Assembly: GCA_029934845.1 (NCBI GenBank)
Contig: JAOZLN010000010.1
Coordinates: 1 to 14,308 of the forward strand
Length of the DNA stretch: 14,308 nt
Direction of reading: 5' to 3'
Origin: Candidatus Sabulitectum sp.
Lineage (GTDB): Bacteria; Fermentibacterota; Fermentibacteria; Fermentibacterales; JCC-6
Positions 13,971 to 14,308 of the stretch are shown piece by piece. Position numbers and translations under genes: made by a program. Under the pieces are notes generated by a model, which was not told the DNA's origin, made no database searches, and was given only the letters and a program-made list of their open reading frames with translations. The first letter of the stretch is position 1, and the number at the start of each line of letters is the position of its first letter.

Positions 13971-14308
13971 ATGATCCGCAGATTCAGCCTTTATGGATTT
14001 CTAAAGAACCAGAAATACTATGAACCCTTTCTTCTGCTTGTTTTTCTGGAGAAAGGGCTCTCGTTCTTTCAGATAGGGTTGCTTGTTGCCTTCCGGGAGC
14101 TGGCAGTGACTTTGATGGAAGTACCAAGCGGAGCTCTTGCCGACTCTCACGGCAGAAGGCTCTGCATGGCCGGTTCCATGGCTGGTTACATTCTTGCATT
14201 CCTGGTTTTTGGTTTCTCGTCATCATTCTTTCTGCTGTTTCTTGCAATGTTCTTTTTTGCTATTGGTGATGCCTTAAATGGAGAACTTGAAGTTCTGCCC
14301 TCTAAAAA
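13971..14308 (+). CDS. MFS transporter, N-terminal part (cut by the window edge)
   Basis: The ATG at 13971 opens a frame of 112 codons with no stop before the window ends. The translation reads as the start of a major facilitator superfamily exporter: a first helix around FLLLVFLEKGLSFFQIGLL, a second helix beginning FRELAVTLMEVPSG, then the motif-A loop GALADSHGRR (GxxxDxxGRR pattern), and two more hydrophobic segments (SMAGYILAFLVFGFSSSFFL and FLAMFFFAIGDAL). MEVPSGALAD is typical of drug/metabolite MFS members. A GG-rich ribosome site overlaps the end of the preceding gene, 8 bp upstream, so it may be co-transcribed with the BioD-like gene. Substrate and completeness cannot be judged. Confidence 0.78.
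   Translation, partial: MIRRFSLYGFLKNQKYYEPFLLLVFLEKGLSFFQIGLLVAFRELAVTLMEVPSGALADSHGRRLCMAGSMAGYILAFLVFGFSSSFFLLFLAMFFFAIGDALNGELEVLPSK

Noticed and set aside
14270..14308. Possible frameshift at the end of the MFS fragment
   Set aside because: The expected acidic segment after GDAL is still readable (GELEV), and too little sequence remains before the edge to judge.

Overview
The window looks like a chromosomal segment of a Gram-negative bacterium with a two-membrane envelope. The evidence is an outer-membrane porin ending in Phe, a PstS with a plausible lipobox, and a secreted protein with a type IX secretion (T9SS)-style C-terminal sorting domain. The T9SS-like tail and the GT-C membrane enzymes suggest the FCB group or one of the candidate lineages around it (for example Fermentibacterota-, Krumholzibacteriota- or Cloacimonadota-like). 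That placement is inference and weak. All recognised genes lie on the + strand, and TTG/GTG starts are common. No rRNA, tRNA, CRISPR array or insertion sequence was seen.

Layout. Positions 15-1022: an integron-type tyrosine recombinase (IntI family); no cassette array or attC site was found in the window. Positions 1142-6446: a phosphate-starvation unit. Phased TTAACA repeats typical of a PhoB/PhoP box precede a -10 element, a Porin O/P-like porin, pstS, pstC, pstA, pstB and phoU, then a terminator-like hairpin. Phosphate would cross the outer membrane through the porin, be captured by PstS, and be imported by PstCA driven by PstB. PhoU links transport to Pho signalling; the regulator and sensor kinase are not in the window.

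Positions 6458-7345: an arsenic fragment. A 5'-truncated aquaporin (second half only) overlaps an intact thioredoxin-coupled arsenate reductase ArsC. Arsenate enters cells through phosphate transporters, so its position beside pst makes biological sense. Positions 7444-10429: two overlapping GT-C-like membrane proteins, probably glycosyltransferases using lipid-linked sugars. Positions 10543-11898: a secreted seven-repeat beta-propeller with a T9SS-type tail. Positions 12134-12652: the soluble C-terminal end of a third GT-C-like protein without its membrane domain. Positions 12796-13962: a BioD-like P-loop ATPase with a DRTGG-like domain and a very basic C-terminus. Positions 13971-14308: the start of an MFS transporter cut by the window edge.

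The best-supported unit is the Pho-box/porin/pst/phoU operon, which is known biology with the porin as its first gene. The less ordinary points are the integron integrase without a visible array, two truncated genes (aquaporin and GT-C) within 6 kb, and the propeller whose N-terminal strand appears to complete the last blade. I did not find convincing evidence of an entirely new system.
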